64,000 bases of DNA from JALHQU01 sp964390195 (GCA_964390195.1 CAYMHO010000004.1:1-64000), one strand, 5' to 3'; positions 35,071-43,500 are shown, numbered from the stretch's first letter. Translations and numbers: made by a program. Notes: a model not told the origin generated them from the sequence alone.

Positions 35071-35895
35071 CTACCGCGGCCAGGACACCCACCCCAGCCC
35101 GCGGGCCGCCCACACCCCCGCCCCGATCAGCAGCAGCACCCCCACCACCCCGAGGAGCGTCTTCATCGCCGGCCGCACCAGCAGCGCGCCGACCGGCCCG
35201 AACCAGCCGAGGACGAACTCCAGCACCCAGTTCAAGGCGAACAGCGGCCACAGGGGCATCGGCACGCGGCCGGCGGACCGTTCCGGAGCGGCGGGCACGA
35301 CCGGCGGGGGCGGGTCGGCGAACGGATTCACTTCGGCGAACTCGACTTCCGGCGTCGGCGGGGGGACGGTGGGCGTGTGGTCGGCCGGGACGAAGTCGAA
35401 CGGCAGGGCGGGGGCGTCCACCCCGCGGAGGGTGCCGGGTGCGACCACCGGCGTCGGCTCGTCGGGCACGAACGCCACCGACGGCGTGGGGGCAAACATC
35501 CGCGGGGCGGACGGCTCCGGGCGGACGGGCGGCGGGGCCGGCGGGGTCCGCGACGGCGGGGTCCGCGACGGGGCCGGGAAGGGCAGCACCGACGGGGTGA
35601 ACGCGACGGCCGGCTCCGGGGCTGGCATGCGTTGGGTGGTTTTGGCCGCGGGGGTGCGGGGCGAACTGGCGGCCGGTTCGGGCGGGTCGGCCCGCCAGGA
35701 GGCGGGCGACTGCTCGGGCGGCCGCGGGGCCGTGCGGGGGGTGACCGGCGGCAGGTCGGGCAGCGGCGGAGGCGGGGGGAAGGCGACGGCCGGCTCGGGC
35801 TGGCTGACGGGCAACGCCAGCATCCGCTGGAGGAGCGTGTCCAGTTCGTCGAGCTGCTGGCGGGTCAGGTCGTTCGGGCTGGGCGAGACGGACAT
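35071..35895 (-). CDS. Proline-rich protein with C-terminal membrane anchor
   Basis: A 274-residue protein, not recognised. A short helical N-terminus (NDLTRQQLDELDTLLQRMLAL) is followed by about 180 residues of Pro/Ala/Thr-rich low complexity with several copies of the phrase PAVAF or PSVAF. At the C-terminus are hydrophobic stretches (PLWPLFALNWVLEFVLGWFGPVGALL and LLGVVGVLLLIGAGVWAARGLGW). The topology suggests a tail-anchored protein with a disordered cytoplasmic arm. Confidence 0.7.
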   Translation of the reverse strand: MSVSPSPNDLTRQQLDELDTLLQRMLALPVSQPEPAVAFPPPPPLPDLPPVTPRTAPRPPEQSPASWRADPPEPAASSPRTPAAKTTQRMPAPEPAVAFTPSVLPFPAPSRTPPSRTPPAPPPVRPEPSAPRMFAPTPSVAFVPDEPTPVVAPGTLRGVDAPALPFDFVPADHTPTVPPPTPEVEFAEVNPFADPPPPVVPAAPERSAGRVPMPLWPLFALNWVLEFVLGWFGPVGALLVRPAMKTLLGVVGVLLLIGAGVWAARGLGWVSWPR

Positions 35896-36004
35896 TGGCG
35901 GGAATCCTTCCGCGACCGGGACGAGCGCCCGGAAGTGTACGCCACCCCCGGACGCGAAAAAAGGGCAACTGGAATCGGGGGGCGCCTCCGACTACAGCAA
36001 CCGC

Positions 36005-37183
36005 ATGTCGTCCCCGGTCCGCTACGTTGTTCGCCGGCAGGAGTACACGCCCCCGACGGCGGCCGGGGTGCGGCGGGTGTTGCCCGAGAAGTGGACGGCC
36101 GTCGCCACCTTTGCCAAACCGGCCGACGCCCAAGCCGAGTGTGCGAAGCAGCTCACACAGGCCCGCCGCACCCTCAACCCGTTCCAGCTCGGCGGGCCGA
36201 ACCTGTTCTACCAGACGTCGCTCCCGGCCTACGCCCTTCACGACTACCTGCTCGACCACGGTCTTACCCCGCCGCCCACCGCCACCAGCAGCAACCCGAA
36301 CTACGTCTTCTGGTGGGTGAAGAACAACCGCACCTTCACCGACGACGAGCGAGTCGTGGTGTGGCAGGCGTGCGACAAGTTGAAGCCGTTCGAGGTGGTC
36401 GAAGAGGACGACCGAAACGCGGCGTGGCTGGTGGTGGAGAACGAGTGGTTGGAGCAACGTCGGCCGTCGGACACCATCGACCGCGGCGAGGAGGCGTACT
36501 ACCGGGTGCAGGTCGCGGAACGGTTTCAGATTCGGCAAGCGCACCGGACACGACGGGAGGCCGAACGAGCCAAAACCCGGTTGGCTGACGAACTCCGTGC
36601 CGAGAGCCAAGACGACGGGCTGCTCTACTTCGACACCGAGGGACAGAGCCACGATTGGGCAGCGGCCCCGTTCTTCGGCGTGCGGAAGGTACCGGCCGTC
36701 GGTGAACTGACCGGACCGTCGGCGTTCGTCCTCGCCCGCGGGCGGTACATGGACGAGCCGACCGCCCTGCCGCGATCCGAGGTGTGGGAGCAACTCGGAT
36801 ACGGGGACGAGCGGGAACCGCTGTTCGCGGTGGGCGACGGCGAGACGGCCGACCAGCAGGCCTCCGAGTTGGGTCGCCGTTCACGGCGTACGGTGAACCC
36901 GTTCGCCGTAAACGGCGAGCCCCTGTCGAGGCCGCCACTCACGCAACACGTGCTGTCGGACGAACCAGGGGAGAACGACGAACTGCCGAACGGGTTGTCG
37001 ATCGAAGACGCCGTCGCCACGCTCCGCCGGCTCGACACCACCCCGCCACCACCGGATGCGAACGACTTGCTCGCCGACTGGTACGACCAGGTGGTGCAGT
37101 GGTCGCCGGAGTACATCGACGTCATCTGGGGTACGTTCGCCGACTTCAGGCTGTTCGAGGTGGTCGAGGTGCCGCTGGGGTGA
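36005..37183 (+). CDS. Unknown protein with internal duplication
   Basis: A 392-residue soluble protein from the ATG at 36005, no family recognised. Two halves resemble each other. Residues about 5-140 (YVVRRQEYTPP, then RTLNPFQLGGPNL, a DYLLDHG stretch, and CDKLKPFEVVEED) align with about 245-392 (FVLARGRYMDEP, RTVNPFAVNGEPL, TQHVLSDEP, and FADFRLFEVVEVP). A linker of about 90 charged residues with YYRVQVAERFQIRQ lies between and may be a decayed third copy. No signal peptide or membrane helix is present. Nearby genes give no hint; its end meets an orphan repeat arm and the convergent TPR gene. Confidence 0.75.
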   Translation: MSSPVRYVVRRQEYTPPTAAGVRRVLPEKWTAVATFAKPADAQAECAKQLTQARRTLNPFQLGGPNLFYQTSLPAYALHDYLLDHGLTPPPTATSSNPNYVFWWVKNNRTFTDDERVVVWQACDKLKPFEVVEEDDRNAAWLVVENEWLEQRRPSDTIDRGEEAYYRVQVAERFQIRQAHRTRREAERAKTRLADELRAESQDDGLLYFDTEGQSHDWAAAPFFGVRKVPAVGELTGPSAFVLARGRYMDEPTALPRSEVWEQLGYGDEREPLFAVGDGETADQQASELGRRSRRTVNPFAVNGEPLSRPPLTQHVLSDEPGENDELPNGLSIEDAVATLRRLDTTPPPPDANDLLADWYDQVVQWSPEYIDVIWGTFADFRLFEVVEVPLG

Positions 37184-37207
37184 TCTTCGCCGCGAGCGTG
37201 CGAGCGG
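37184..37207 (+). repeat. Orphan arm of a family C palindrome
   Basis: The 24 bp beginning TCTTCGCCGCGAGCGTGCG match one arm of the palindrome at 25111-25171, but no matching second arm follows. It begins immediately after the stop of the duplicated protein and ends 3 bp before the convergent TPR gene. It looks like a half-element left by deletion or a gene end that moved into the repeat. Confidence 0.75.
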
Positions 37208-37210
37208 ACA

Positions 37211-38428
37211 CTATTCCGCCAACTTCACTGTCGCGTCGGTGATCGTGAACAGCAGTCGCTCGGGGTCGGACTTGTTCAACTGCAACTTGCCCGTCACCGT
37301 CACCTGCCCGACGACGAACGGCACCGCCTTGCCGGCGTCCACTTGTACGATCTGCAGCGGCCCCGGCGAGTCGCAGAACCAGCACCCGATGGCGAACTCG
37401 GTCAGCAGGAACTCCGTCACCTCGTCGGCCTTCTGCGGCTGCATGAACCCGACCACGCTCACCGTCTTGCCGTCCAGGTCGGCGACGTAGGGCAGGTACT
37501 TCACGGCGAACTTCTTGCCCACCTCGGTCTCGTCGAGTGCCGCCCACGGCAGCGGGTTCGCCTTCGCCGGGTCGATCTTCGGCAGCGAGTCCACGTCGAA
37601 CCGTTTGGGGAACAGCCGCTTCGACGCGAACTTCACCCCGCCGAACGGCTTGCTGTGGTCTTCGGTTTTCGCCAACTCGTCGGCCGCGGCACGCACCACC
37701 CGCCGCCGCTCGCGGGCCGTTTCGCCCTTGAACCCGAACTCGATCACGACGCCGTCGAGCAGGTTGGCAGCCGTGCGGACGTCGCCGACGGCGTGCGTCA
37801 CCTCGGCCAGTTGCCACAGCACGCGGGCGTCGGTGGGCAGCCACGAGGCGAGCAGTTGCGTGTGAGCGAGAGCCTCGGCCGGAAGTTGTTTCAAGTCGAA
37901 GATCGCGTCGAGGCCGTCGGCTCCAGGCCTCTCCTTCGACCGTGATCGCACCAACTTCAAATGCAACTCCTCCGTCGCCTTGTGCTCCTTCGGTGCCAGA
38001 CGCGCAGCTTCTTCCAGCGCCGCCGCGGCCTGTTCGAGATCACCCGCGAGTTGCCACGCGGTGCCCAGGTTCGCTTGAAGTCGGAAGTGATCCGGGTGCT
38101 TTCGCACCGCCGACCGCAGCACGCCGACTGCCTTCTCGGGTAGCCCCAGCCGCACGTACAGCGCCCCCAGGTCGGCGGCCTCGTCGGCGGTTAGCGGCTT
38201 GTCTTTCGCCTGGTTTTCCAGCTTGAGTGCGGCGGTCAGGTAGCGGTCCCGCAGGGGCGTCGGCGTTTTCAGCCCGCCGCTCGTGGGGTTGGCCGCCAAC
38301 CGCAACCCACGGAGGTCGAGCAGGTAGCCCCGCCACTCGACGGGCGCCGGGTTCGGTTCGTCACCGGAGTAGTGAACGCCGGCCAGGGCGACGGCAGGGA
38401 GCAGCAGGAGCAAGAGCAGTGGTCGCAT
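37211..38428 (-). CDS. Exported TPR protein with C-terminal extra domain
   Basis: A 405-residue exported protein. The ATG at 38428 gives the signal peptide MRPLLLLLLLPAVALAGVHY. Tetratricopeptide-like repeats cover about 75-165 (LGALYVRLGLPEKAVGVLRSA, FRLQANLGTAWQLAGDLEQAAAALEEA) and about 195-235. The C-terminal 110 residues (LPYVADLDGKTVSVVGFMQP, CWFCDSPGPLQIVQVDAGK) look like the DUF3299-type OB-fold seen in envelope proteins, with a CxxC pair. It may sense or bind something in the periplasm. No operon partner; divergent from the esterase fusion across 61 bp. Confidence 0.78.
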   Translation of the reverse strand: MRPLLLLLLLPAVALAGVHYSGDEPNPAPVEWRGYLLDLRGLRLAANPTSGGLKTPTPLRDRYLTAALKLENQAKDKPLTADEAADLGALYVRLGLPEKAVGVLRSAVRKHPDHFRLQANLGTAWQLAGDLEQAAAALEEAARLAPKEHKATEELHLKLVRSRSKERPGADGLDAIFDLKQLPAEALAHTQLLASWLPTDARVLWQLAEVTHAVGDVRTAANLLDGVVIEFGFKGETARERRRVVRAAADELAKTEDHSKPFGGVKFASKRLFPKRFDVDSLPKIDPAKANPLPWAALDETEVGKKFAVKYLPYVADLDGKTVSVVGFMQPQKADEVTEFLLTEFAIGCWFCDSPGPLQIVQVDAGKAVPFVVGQVTVTGKLQLNKSDPERLLFTITDATVKLAE

Positions 38429-38489
38429 GAGGGGATTGTACCGCACCGGCGTTTTCCCATCATGTCCCAACCCCCCTTCGGAGCACCTC

Positions 38490-40202
38490 ATGCGGTCCCT
38501 CTCCCTGCTCGCCCTCTCGCTCGCGGCCCTCGCCGCCCCAGCCGCCGACCCGGCCCCCGGCGAACTCATCAAGGGCAAGTTCGCCGACAGCAAGATCTTC
38601 CCCGGCACCACGCGGGACTTCACCGTGTACGTGCCCAGCCAGTACGACGGCAAGACGCCGGCCTGCCTGTGGGTGAACCAGGACGGCGTGCAGTTCAACG
38701 CCCCGAAGGTGTTCGACCAACTGATCGCGTCGAAGGACATGCCGGTGACCATCGGCGTGTTCGTCACCCCCGGCGTGGTGCCCGAGGCGAACAAGGATGC
38801 CCTCCCGCGGTACAACCGCAGTTTCGAGTACGACGGCCTCGGTGATGCGTACGCCCGCTTCCTGATTGATGAACTCCTCCCGGCGATCGAGAAGTTGAAG
38901 ACAGCGGATGGCCGCGAGATCAAGCTGAGCAAGAACCCGAACGACCGGGCCATCGCAGGCAGTAGCAGCGGGGCCATCTGCGCGTTCACGGCGGCGTGGG
39001 AGCGGCCGGACAGCTTCCGCCGGGTGTTCAGTTGCGTCGGCACCTATGTGGGGCTTCGCGGTGGGAACGACTACCCGACGCTGATCCGCAAGACTGAACC
39101 CAAGCCGCTCCGCGTGTTCCTCGAAGACGGCGAGGGCGACCTGAACATTTACGCCGGCGACTGGTGGATGGCCAACCAGGAGATGGAACGATCGCTCAAG
39201 TTCGCCGGGTATGAGGTGGAACACAAGTGGACGCCGGTGAAGGACCAGCCGAAGGATTACGGCAAGCACAACGGCCAGCACGCCACCGAGATCTTCCCCG
39301 AGGCGGTGAAGTGGCTGTGGAAGGACCACGGGAAGGCGGAGATTCAGGCCGGGAAGGGGTCGCCGCAGATGCAGCAGGTGCTGCTGCCCGGCGAGGGGTG
39401 GAAGTTGGTCGGCGAGGGGTACAAGTTCACCGAGGGGCCGATCGCCAACGCGAAGGGCGAAGTGTTCTTCACCGACGTGCCGAACGGCAAGACGTACAAG
39501 GTCGGCAGCGACGGCAAGCCGGTGGTGTGGTCCGAGGACAACGGCAAGGCGAGCGGGTTCGCGTTCGGGCCGGACGGCACCTTCTATGGCTGCGGCGGGT
39601 TCGGGCTGGTGAAATACGACTCGGGCACGAAGACGACGAAGGTGGCCGACGGGTTCGCCGGGAACGACTTCGTGGCACTGAATAACGGCACCTTCTACGC
39701 CACCGCCCCCGGCGGGAACAAGAACGAGATCGTGTTCGTCGATGCGAAGGGCGAGAAGAAGGTGGTGGACACCGGCATCAAGTTCCCGAACGGCATCACC
39801 ACCTCGCCGGACCAGACGCTCCTGTACGTCGCCGAGAGTCGCACGCACTGGGTGTGGAGCTTCCAGATTCAGCCGGACGGCACGCTCAAGCACAAGCAGA
39901 AGTACTTCCACCTGCACGTGCCGGACACGTCCGACGAGGCGAGCGCCGACGGGCTGAAGGTGGACCGCGACGGGCGGGTGTACGTGGCGACGAACACGGG
40001 CGTGCAGTTCTGCGACCAGCCGGGGCGGGTGAACGGCATCATCCCGACGCCGAACGGCAAGTGCGCGAACATCTGCTTCGGCGGGGAGAAGTTCGACACC
40101 ATCTACGCCACCTGTGTGGACAAGGTGTACAGCCGCAAGCTGAAGGTGACGGGGTACAACCAGTTCGACAAGCCGATCACCCCGAAGAAGCCGGGCCTGT
40201 GA
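38490..40202 (+). CDS. Secreted esterase-SMP-30/gluconolactonase fusion
   Basis: A 570-residue secreted two-domain protein. Signal peptide MRSLSLLALSLAALAAPAADP. Residues about 25-285 are an enterochelin-esterase-like alpha/beta hydrolase (RDFTVYVPSQYDGKTPACLWVNQDG, nucleophile elbow AIAGSSSGAICAF, and a C-terminal GQHATEIFPEAVKWLW carrying the histidine). Residues about 300-570 are an SMP-30/gluconolactonase beta-propeller (YKFTEGPIANAKGEVFFTDVPNG, FPNGITTSPDQTLLYVAES, DGLKVDRDGRVYVATNTGVQ). The fusion suggests consecutive hydrolysis of a sugar ester and a sugar lactone. Related arrangements exist in planctomycetes, but the substrate is not evident. Confidence 0.9.
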   Translation: MRSLSLLALSLAALAAPAADPAPGELIKGKFADSKIFPGTTRDFTVYVPSQYDGKTPACLWVNQDGVQFNAPKVFDQLIASKDMPVTIGVFVTPGVVPEANKDALPRYNRSFEYDGLGDAYARFLIDELLPAIEKLKTADGREIKLSKNPNDRAIAGSSSGAICAFTAAWERPDSFRRVFSCVGTYVGLRGGNDYPTLIRKTEPKPLRVFLEDGEGDLNIYAGDWWMANQEMERSLKFAGYEVEHKWTPVKDQPKDYGKHNGQHATEIFPEAVKWLWKDHGKAEIQAGKGSPQMQQVLLPGEGWKLVGEGYKFTEGPIANAKGEVFFTDVPNGKTYKVGSDGKPVVWSEDNGKASGFAFGPDGTFYGCGGFGLVKYDSGTKTTKVADGFAGNDFVALNNGTFYATAPGGNKNEIVFVDAKGEKKVVDTGIKFPNGITTSPDQTLLYVAESRTHWVWSFQIQPDGTLKHKQKYFHLHVPDTSDEASADGLKVDRDGRVYVATNTGVQFCDQPGRVNGIIPTPNGKCANICFGGEKFDTIYATCVDKVYSRKLKVTGYNQFDKPITPKKPGL

Positions 40203-40216
40203 TTTCGGAAGACGGA

Positions 40217-40328
40217 AGAGCTAACCACAGAGGCACAGTGACACAGAGAGGACGAAGGCAGGAGGAGAGACTATTCTTCCCACTCCCTCATGTCTTCTCT
40301 GTGTCTCTGTGCCTCTGTGGTTAGCTCT
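40217..40328. terminator. Long inverted repeat of the CCACAGAGGCACAG family
   Basis: Arms at about 40217-40248 and 40297-40328 (AGAGCTAACCACAGAGGCAC against its complement) with one mismatch, and partial extension outwards. It separates the convergent esterase fusion and DnaJ genes. Sequences of this CCACAGAGGCACAGAG type are known as widespread dispersed repeats in several bacterial groups. Confidence 0.8.
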
Positions 40329-40336
40329 CGTCTTCC

Positions 40337-41266
40337 TCACCTCCAAGGTACGCCGGCCCGCACGTCCTGCGGGTTCAACTTCGCGTACTCCTCCATCAGC
40401 GCTTTCGTCGCGTCGTCGGGTTTGGCGGGCACCACCACCTTCATCACCAGCATCTGATCCCCGCCGGCGATGCCCTTGCCCTTCAACCGCACCCGCGCCC
40501 CGCTGCTGGTACCCGCCGGCACCTTCACCGTCAGCGTATCGCCGCTGAGCGTCGGCACGTCCACCTTCGCCCCGAGGATCGCCTCGGCTGCGGAGATGGG
40601 CACCTCCACCAGCACGTCGTTCCCCTCCCGCTTGAAGTACGGGTGCGGGTCGATGAGCACCCGCAGGTAGACGTCCACGCTGCCGGTCGCCGACGCCGGT
40701 ACCCGCAGCTTCTTCCCTTCTTCAATCCCCGCCGGCACGCGGACGGTGATCTCCCGCCCGCCGACGTCGATGCTCACGCTCCCGCCTGTGGCGGCGGTCA
40801 TGAACGGCACCCGCACGTCGGTTTGCACGTCCTCCGCCTGCTGGCGTGCCCGGCTTCCACCCCGCTGCTGTTTGCCCCGCCGTTGGCCGCCCGCCGCCCC
40901 GCCGAACATGTTGCCGAAGTCGAACCCGCCGCCGGGCGCCCCGCCCCCGCCCCCGCCGAACATGTTGCGGAACAGTTCCTCGGCCATCCGCGGGTCGATC
41001 TGCTGGCCCTCGAACCCGCCGGCCCCGCCGCCGGGGAAGCCGCCCGCCCCGCCGGTCTGCCCGGTCATGTCGTACATCTGCTTCTTCTGCGGGTCGGACA
41101 GGATCTCGTAGGCGTTGTTCACCTCCTTGAACTTCGCCTCCGCCGCCTTGTCGCCGGCGTTGCGGTCCGGGTGGTACTGCTGGGCCAGCTTGCGGTACGC
41201 CTTGGTGATCTCCTCGGCGGACGCCGACCGCGACACGCCGAGGACGGTGTAGGGGTCTGTGGGCAT
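40337..41266 (-). CDS. DnaJ/CbpA-type co-chaperone
   Basis: A 309-residue J-domain protein that stimulates DnaK-type Hsp70. The J-domain occupies residues 1-68 with HPD at 32-34 and KEVNNAYEILSDPQKK. A Gly/Phe-rich region (about 75-145) follows. There is no cysteine-rich zinc-finger region, so this is type II (CbpA-like) rather than canonical DnaJ. The C-terminal substrate-binding beta domains run from about 145 to 295 (TVRVPAGIEEGKKLRV, DVLVEVPISAAEAILGAKVDVPTL, TVKVPAGTSSGARVRLKGKG). No grpE or dnaK is adjacent. Confidence 0.95.
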   Translation of the reverse strand: MPTDPYTVLGVSRSASAEEITKAYRKLAQQYHPDRNAGDKAAEAKFKEVNNAYEILSDPQKKQMYDMTGQTGGAGGFPGGGAGGFEGQQIDPRMAEELFRNMFGGGGGGAPGGGFDFGNMFGGAAGGQRRGKQQRGGSRARQQAEDVQTDVRVPFMTAATGGSVSIDVGGREITVRVPAGIEEGKKLRVPASATGSVDVYLRVLIDPHPYFKREGNDVLVEVPISAAEAILGAKVDVPTLSGDTLTVKVPAGTSSGARVRLKGKGIAGGDQMLVMKVVVPAKPDDATKALMEEYAKLNPQDVRAGVPWR

Positions 41267-41338
41267 GGTCGAACCTGAGCGAGAATCCGTGTGTCCGGGG
41301 TACGATGGCTATTGTACCCACCCGGAAAGGAGCGACTG

Positions 41339-41971
41339 ATGCCCGACGAGGGGAGTTTCCTGCGGGCGATTCTGGCGAACCCGGCCGACGATCTGCCCCG
41401 ACTGGTGTACGCCGACTGGCTCGACGAGCAGCAAACGGACGAGGCATCGAGGAAAGCGGAGTTCCTGCGGTTGACAGCGGCGTTGGTGATGGAGACGAAA
41501 GCGGCGACCCGGTTTGAGATGAAACAGAGGCTGATGGAACTGGCCCGCCCGCTGCCCACCGATTGGCTGCCGGTCGTCAGTCGGTTGGTGGTCGAAAACT
41601 GTGCCGTCACAAGCAACGCCCTTCGGCGGCCGTTGCAACAGGTCGAGTTCGAGTTCGAGTGTCCGAATCAGTGGGAGGCGATGACTCCGACAGACAGCCC
41701 CGCCGTGCGGCACTGCGAGTCCTGCAAGCGGCATGTGTACTACTGCGACACCATCGGAGAGGTCCATCGGTACGCCCGGAACGGGCACTGTATCGCGGTA
41801 GACCTCGCCCTCCCGCTTGTGGAAGGCGATCTGGAAGAGCCGCAGAGGGGGCGCGTGAGGAAGGGAAAAGTGAGGACCGCCCAATTGGAACGGTGGCGTG
41901 AGGATCGACGACGCAGTGAACTCGCCCAGCGGATCTCTGCCGAGCGCGAAAGGCGAAAGTCGAAGCGGTAG
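41339..41971 (+). CDS. TIGR02996 protein with Cys4 motif, copy 1 of a tandem triplet
   Basis: A 210-residue soluble protein. Residues 3-47 are the TIGR02996 repeat-companion domain (SFLRAILANPADDLPRLVYADWLDEQQ). Residues about 105-155 contain a conserved block with four cysteines spaced C-x2-C-x6-C-x14-C (CESC, YYCDTIGEVHRYARNGHC), preceded by W..MTPTD. It looks like a small zinc-ribbon or redox module. A charged C-terminus ends in RRKSKR. The ATG at 41339 follows a Shine-Dalgarno (AAAGGAG). The first 130 bp of the gene are nearly identical to copies 2 and 3, but its own leader differs from theirs. Function unknown. Confidence 0.85.
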   Translation: MPDEGSFLRAILANPADDLPRLVYADWLDEQQTDEASRKAEFLRLTAALVMETKAATRFEMKQRLMELARPLPTDWLPVVSRLVVENCAVTSNALRRPLQQVEFEFECPNQWEAMTPTDSPAVRHCESCKRHVYYCDTIGEVHRYARNGHCIAVDLALPLVEGDLEEPQRGRVRKGKVRTAQLERWREDRRRSELAQRISAERERRKSKR

Positions 41972-42008
41972 GGCGGGCGACCCCCGCCGCGAGCCGCCAG
42001 CGATGGGG

Positions 42009-42084
42009 GATGAGGCCGCAGGTTGGCAATCTTGGCAATGTTGAGAATGTCGCGAGACCAGTCACCCACCACCGGAGGAACATC
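42009..42084 (+). promoter_or_regulatory. Duplicated leader with three 9-bp repeats, copy 1
   Basis: A leader of about 76 bp immediately before the second TIGR02996 gene. It holds three adjoining 9-mers, TTGGCAATC, TTGGCAATG and TTGAGAATG, at 42023-42049, and a Shine-Dalgarno (CGGAGGAAC) just upstream of the ATG. The same block recurs before copy 3 at 42698-42773 with two differences. Iterons suggest binding of a repeat-recognising regulator. Confidence 0.65.
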
Positions 42085-42675
42085 ATGGCCGACGAGGGGA
42101 GTTTCCTGCGGGCGATTCTGGCGAACCCGGCCGACGACTTGCCGCGGTTGGTGTACGCCGACTGGCTGGACGAGCAGCAATCAGAAGTGGCGTCGCGGAA
42201 AGCGGAGTTCCTGCGGTTGGAAAGCCAGTTGTCCCGATCGACGCCACCGAAACAGATGCGAAAGCGGATAAGCCAGCGACTCCAAGTGTTGGCTGCGGAA
42301 ATGGACACCTCTTGGCTAGCGGTGGTGAGCAAGGTGGAGTTGGAGAACTGTGGGGTGCAGTTTGAGTTTCATTGTCCGAAGCGGTGGGAGCAACTGACGC
42401 CGCTGGAAGCGACCGATCGGCGCTACTGCGGTGAGTGTCAGCGTGAAGTGGTCTATTGCGACACGATCATGGACGCCCGCCGCCATGCCTGGGCGGGCGA
42501 GTGCGTCGCTGTCGATGTTGGTGTCATCCGTCGGGATGGGGATTTGGACCCGGAACTGGAAAGCCCACGGATCTCGCTCGGGTTCGCGCCGTACCCCCGC
42601 CAACTGCTGGAGTTGTTGCAACCGGACGACACATCAGCCGCACGAGCAGCGAAGAAGCGAGCCAAAGAGGAGTAG
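42085..42675 (+). CDS. TIGR02996 protein with Cys4 motif, copy 2
   Basis: A 196-residue paralogue of copy 1. The N-terminal repeat-companion domain (SFLRAILANPADDLPRLVYADWLDEQQ) is almost identical to its neighbours. The middle (about 50-90) diverges. The Cys4 block is conserved (CGEC, VVYCDTIMDARRHAWAGEC, the same C-x2-C-x6-C-x14-C spacing), preceded by RWEQLTPLEATDRRYC. The tail is basic (ARAAKKRAKEE). A shared leader precedes the gene. The cluster's role is unknown; no partner enzyme is adjacent. Confidence 0.85.
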   Translation: MADEGSFLRAILANPADDLPRLVYADWLDEQQSEVASRKAEFLRLESQLSRSTPPKQMRKRISQRLQVLAAEMDTSWLAVVSKVELENCGVQFEFHCPKRWEQLTPLEATDRRYCGECQREVVYCDTIMDARRHAWAGECVAVDVGVIRRDGDLDPELESPRISLGFAPYPRQLLELLQPDDTSAARAAKKRAKEE

Positions 42676-42697
42676 GGCGGTCGAGTCGCCGGCCGGG

Positions 42698-42773
42698 GAT
42701 GGGGCCGCAGGTTGGCAATCTTGGCAATGTTGAGAATGTCGCGCGACCAGTCACCCACCACCGGAGGAACATC
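42698..42773 (+). promoter_or_regulatory. Duplicated leader with three 9-bp repeats, copy 2
   Basis: Matches 42009-42084 at an offset of exactly 689 bp with two substitutions. The three 9-mers lie at 42712-42738, and the same Shine-Dalgarno precedes the ATG at 42774. Near identity implies a recent duplication or ongoing gene conversion. Confidence 0.65.
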
Positions 42774-43367
42774 ATGGCCGACGAGGGGAGCTTCCTGCAA
42801 GCGATTCTGGCGAACCCGGCCGACGAGTTGCCGCGGTTGGTGTACGCCGACTGGCTCGATGAACAACAGACGGAGGAAGCTTCACGGAAGGCCGAGTTCA
42901 TCCGCATTCAGGCCACGCTCGGGAAGGGATACGCCAAGGAGCAGCAGCACAAGCGGAACCGCGTTCGCATCCGGGAGTTGTCCGCCGTGCTGCCGGTCGG
43001 GTGGCTGGCCGCGGTGGCCCATGTGGCGGTGGAGAACTGCGAAGCTGGTGGGTCGATGGTGGCCGACTGGCGGTTGAGGCGGTCGCTCGACACCATCGAG
43101 TTCGCCTACGAGTGCCCGAAGGACTGGGCAGGGATGACACCGACCGACGACGAGAAGGTGCGGCACTGCGGGGCGTGCCAGAAGAACGTTCACTTCTGCG
43201 AGACGATCGCTGAGGCCCGGCACCACGCCTGGGCGGGCGAGTGCGTGGCGGTTAACCTGAGCGTGCCGCGGTCGCCGGGCGACATAGAGATGGTGACGCT
43301 GGCAGGCCTTGTCGCCCCCGAGTACTGGCACCAGGCCGACGAGGAGAAGGGGGAGGGCAGTCCGTAA
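42774..43367 (+). CDS. TIGR02996 protein with Cys4 motif, copy 3
   Basis: A 197-residue paralogue. The repeat-companion domain is again near-identical to the other copies at its start. The Cys4 block is CGAC and VHFCETIAEARHHAWAGEC with the same spacing, preceded by DWAGMTPTDDEKVRHC. The middle part (residues about 45-105) is the most divergent of the three. The gene ends about 20 bp before a damaged low-complexity tract and assembly gap, so the triplet could have further members beyond the gap. Confidence 0.85.
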   Translation: MADEGSFLQAILANPADELPRLVYADWLDEQQTEEASRKAEFIRIQATLGKGYAKEQQHKRNRVRIRELSAVLPVGWLAAVAHVAVENCEAGGSMVADWRLRRSLDTIEFAYECPKDWAGMTPTDDEKVRHCGACQKNVHFCETIAEARHHAWAGECVAVNLSVPRSPGDIEMVTLAGLVAPEYWHQADEEKGEGSP

Positions 43368-43384
43368 GTCGGGATCGTTTAGCC

Positions 43385-43499
<115 letters not shown>

Positions 43500-43500
<1 letters not shown>

